The notes under the pieces are model-generated. The model made no database searches. It was not told the origin of the DNA and was given only the letters and a program-made list of their open reading frames with translations. Positions 6,034 to 7,613 of a stretch of DNA of 7,613 nucleotides are shown here, in pieces. Origin of the DNA: CAVPLU01 sp050012535 (lineage in GTDB: Archaea > Thermoproteota > Bathyarchaeia > 40CM-2-53-6). Both the position numbers and the translations under genes were made by a program. The first letter of the stretch is position 1. Every line of letters starts with the position of its first letter. The stretch is taken from positions 1 to 7,613 of the forward strand of contig JBEKGZ010000074.1 of the NCBI GenBank assembly GCA_050012535.1, read 5' to 3'.

Positions 6034-7506
6034 TCAAGCTCTTTGGATGATATCGCTGAAGGCCTCCTTCTCCAATTCTTCTCTGAACATTGCACGGCCT
6101 AAGTCGCCCCGCAGTCTTCGGACATCGCGTATGCCCATCGCGCTCAGAATCTCAATTAGCTGATCGTGCCAAGAGCCAATTAGATTCACCAGCCGCTGTT
6201 CGCCCCACTTCTCATCGAACTTGTCCGGCGTGATCAGTCCATTCTTCGACGATCTGCATTCACCTTCGAATCGAGTTTGAAGTGCCACAAGAATCGTCGT
6301 GTCTAATGCGACCAAATCTGCGCCGCATGCAATTGCTTTGGGAACATGCTCGGCGAGCGTTATGCCCCCGCTTGCGATCAGCGTGACCTCGTCTCTAAGA
6401 GACTCTTTCACGAGTGTTCCATGTATCGATCGAATGAGATCATTCACGAACCTTGGACTGTCGCGTTCCCAAGCTCGTCCGTGGTAGTCTGCAAAGCCAT
6501 GAATTATGTCGACGCCCTCTCTCGCCATTTTCGCTGCGTAGGCACCTGCACTTTCACTTAGCGGCAAACGAACTGAGATCGGCGCCTCTGGATTCAGCTC
6601 TCTGACTTTCTCCAGGAGTCGCGAATCATGGTCTGCCAGTTCGATCGCTGGGGCGTCAGCGATCATTCGAGCCTGTTCGCCTAGATCTGAAGATGAGACA
6701 AGAGGAACGATTCGCTTGTGGAAACTGCGATCTATGCTACGCTGCTGTTCGGGTGACGCGATGTGCAGAATTCCCAAGCGTTCTGCGGCAGCGGCGGCTG
6801 ACTTGACGATGCTGGGGTTGTTCAGGTTCTCGGGCAGGTAGCCGAAGATTATCGGCACTGGTATCTGAATAGTCTTGCAAACACGCACCGGCTGTTTGTC
6901 GTTGAACTCTAGGAGCTTTGGTTTTCTTCCGACATCGACGAGTGTTGAGATGTATTCCCTACCATAGACCCCGTCCCTTGTTGGCCTGACGATTTCTGAC
7001 ATGTCGGTCCACATTGAATTCCAGCCTTCGTCCGCGAAACTGCCCCTGTATCCCATTCCCTTGATCGGGATCTTGCCTGTTGAGGCTTCGTACGAGACAG
7101 TTGCTACGGGGGAGTAGACATCAGTAGCTGGGTCTTTTGGAATCCAATACGAGTCGGGGAAATCGAAGAATCCGGGATTCCGGCTGACTCTGCACATGTC
7201 CGGGTGTTCTTGTACGCATCTCATGCAGCCTACGCATTTGTCCCTGATTGGATGGAATCCGCCGAAGTGTCCGCTGAATGTGCCATATATGCACGGTCTG
7301 CTGAGGAGGGCCTTCCGATATGCTCTATGCCTCAGCTTGAATCCATACGCGAGAACCTCGCCGACCAACCATTTGGCCAAACGAATTCTGTCGACCTCAG
7401 GGTTGAATGGGCGCGGCTGCTTTCGCCGGGGCGGGGCCGAGCATGTCTGTATCTTGAAACGCTCGTACTTGGATCTAATAGTTCTGCGAACTGATTGATG
7501 CTCCAA
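6034..7506 (-). CDS. Ferredoxin-like motif plus degenerate glutamate synthase FMN-type barrel, 490 aa
   Basis: This first gene of the operon has a 4Fe-4S motif, C91-x2-C94-x2-C97-x7-C105 (KCVGCMRCVQEHPDMC), then a conserved-looking stretch with TDMSEIVRPTRDGVYGREYI (167-186), then a TIM barrel related to the next gene. The barrel tail aligns with its partner (LIASGGITLAEHVPKAIACG, then LVNLIGSWHDQ), but the working motifs are missing: IFGYLPENLNNPS replaces YGAGMSFGSVS, there is no GEGG or AQGAKPGxGG, and only C417 remains where the 3Fe-4S cysteines should be. I infer an electron-transfer and structural partner with a barrel that probably no longer catalyses. The start is TTG at 7506: a TGA lies in frame 15 nt upstream and no in-frame ATG occurs until deep within the Fe-S motif. 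A weak GGCGAG lies upstream. Length is close to archaeal ferredoxin-FMN glutamate synthase proteins. Confidence 0.82.
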   Translation of the reverse strand: MEHQSVRRTIRSKYERFKIQTCSAPPRRKQPRPFNPEVDRIRLAKWLVGEVLAYGFKLRHRAYRKALLSRPCIYGTFSGHFGGFHPIRDKCVGCMRCVQEHPDMCRVSRNPGFFDFPDSYWIPKDPATDVYSPVATVSYEASTGKIPIKGMGYRGSFADEGWNSMWTDMSEIVRPTRDGVYGREYISTLVDVGRKPKLLEFNDKQPVRVCKTIQIPVPIIFGYLPENLNNPSIVKSAAAAAERLGILHIASPEQQRSIDRSFHKRIVPLVSSSDLGEQARMIADAPAIELADHDSRLLEKVRELNPEAPISVRLPLSESAGAYAAKMAREGVDIIHGFADYHGRAWERDSPRFVNDLIRSIHGTLVKESLRDEVTLIASGGITLAEHVPKAIACGADLVALDTTILVALQTRFEGECRSSKNGLITPDKFDEKWGEQRLVNLIGSWHDQLIEILSAMGIRDVRRLRGDLGRAMFREELEKEAFSDIIQRA

Positions 7507-7574
7507 ATTTGCTCGCCGCTGTCAGAACTGAAGGAGCCGCCAAGCTCACATCGCTCAATGCATGGCCTCCACGC

Positions 7575-7602
7575 GAGAGCGTTCGAACAAATATAAGCTC
7601 TC
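7575..7602. repeat. Inverted repeat around the operon TATA box, with GTTCGAAC palindrome
   Basis: GAGAGC (7575-7580) and GCTCTC (7597-7602) form a perfect 6-bp inverted repeat with a 16-base spacer. The spacer holds the 8-bp palindrome GTTCGAAC (7581-7588) and the TATA-like element. A palindrome lying between the TATA box and the expected transcript start is a typical place for an archaeal repressor to bind. Confidence 0.4.
7589..7597 (-). promoter_or_regulatory. TATA box of the glutamate synthase-like operon
   Basis: The minus strand reads CTTATATTT, preceded by a purine-rich GAGAGAG that could serve as a BRE. Transcription would start near 7563-7568, giving a leader of about 60 nt before the TTG start at 7506. 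It is the best TATA-like match upstream of the operon. Confidence 0.5.
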
Positions 7603-7613
7603 TCAGAGGCGGG

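Noticed and set aside
5994..6095. N-terminal extension of the FMN-barrel protein to a GTG at 6095
   Set aside because: It overlaps the upstream gene by about 60 bp, the GTG has no ribosome site, and the extra residues are the out-of-frame reading of the upstream gene's tail. The ATG at 5993 is simpler, though not proven.
4876..6163. Several plus-strand frames of 60-137 codons opposite the glutamate synthase genes
   Set aside because: All lie antisense to genes with strong family motifs, lack ribosome sites, and have low-complexity Arg/Ser/Pro-rich translations typical of shadows.
7507..7563. TGA recoding that would extend the 490-aa protein upstream to the ATG at 7563
   Set aside because: The leader has three in-frame TGA codons within 17 codons, while TGA ends other genes in the window, so recoding is not credible.
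7575..7602. tRNA T-arm suggested by GTTCGAAC between short stems
   Set aside because: No acceptor, D-arm or anticodon arm can be built around it, and it coincides with a TATA box at the expected promoter position.
1..7613. CRISPR arrays, insertion sequences, tRNA or rRNA genes, phage or defence genes
   Set aside because: No regularly spaced repeats, transposase motifs, tRNA cloverleaf signatures or defence domains were seen on either strand.

Overview
The window looks archaeal and mesophilic, with mixed base composition. The evidence is a stand-alone TRAM-domain protein behind a GAGGTGA ribosome site, AT-rich TATA-like boxes placed about 25 nt before a gene that has no ribosome site (a leaderless arrangement), and a glutamate synthase split into separate polypeptides as in many archaea. 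The phylum cannot be fixed from sequence alone; a mesophilic Thermoproteota/Bathyarchaeia-type or Thermoplasmata-type lineage is a guess.

Left part (1-1620): the C-terminal end of an unknown plus-strand gene (to 137), then a stretch without a clear gene that holds an 18-nt near-repeat and two broken minus-strand frames. Next come an 86-residue minus-strand protein (364-624), a divergent plus-strand TRAM-domain RNA-binding protein (887-1093) closed by a strong hairpin plus T-tract terminator, and a convergent minus-strand zinc-ribbon protein of 123 residues (1217-1588), probably read from a leaderless mRNA.

Middle (1618-2226): about 600 bp with no gene of normal size. It contains a possible 28-codon small gene with TATA-like box, ribosome site and downstream T7 tract (1696-1782), and an 83-codon frame interrupted by one TAG (1959-2210) that starts just after the large operon. 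Both are tentative.

Right part (2227-7613): one minus-strand operon of three genes related to the glutamate synthase large subunit. Order of transcription: (i) a 490-residue protein with a 4Fe-4S ferredoxin-like motif and a degenerate FMN-type TIM barrel; (ii) a 407-residue protein with an intact glutamate synthase FMN barrel and Fe-S cysteine motif; (iii) an 848-residue fusion of the class II glutamine amidotransferase domain (N-terminal nucleophile Cys33) with the GXGXG beta-helix domain, coupled to (ii) through an ATGA overlap. Together they carry every domain of GltB, but with the central barrel removed from the chain, duplicated, and divided between a catalytic copy and an electron-carrying, apparently non-catalytic copy. 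The likely job is to release ammonia from glutamine and move it to the FMN site for reductive amination of 2-oxoglutarate or a related 2-oxoacid. No NAD(P)H-dependent GltD subunit lies in the window, so ferredoxin or an unlinked subunit probably feeds electrons. A TATA box at about 7589-7597 sits inside an inverted repeat next to a perfect GTTCGAAC palindrome, a plausible promoter and operator for the operon.
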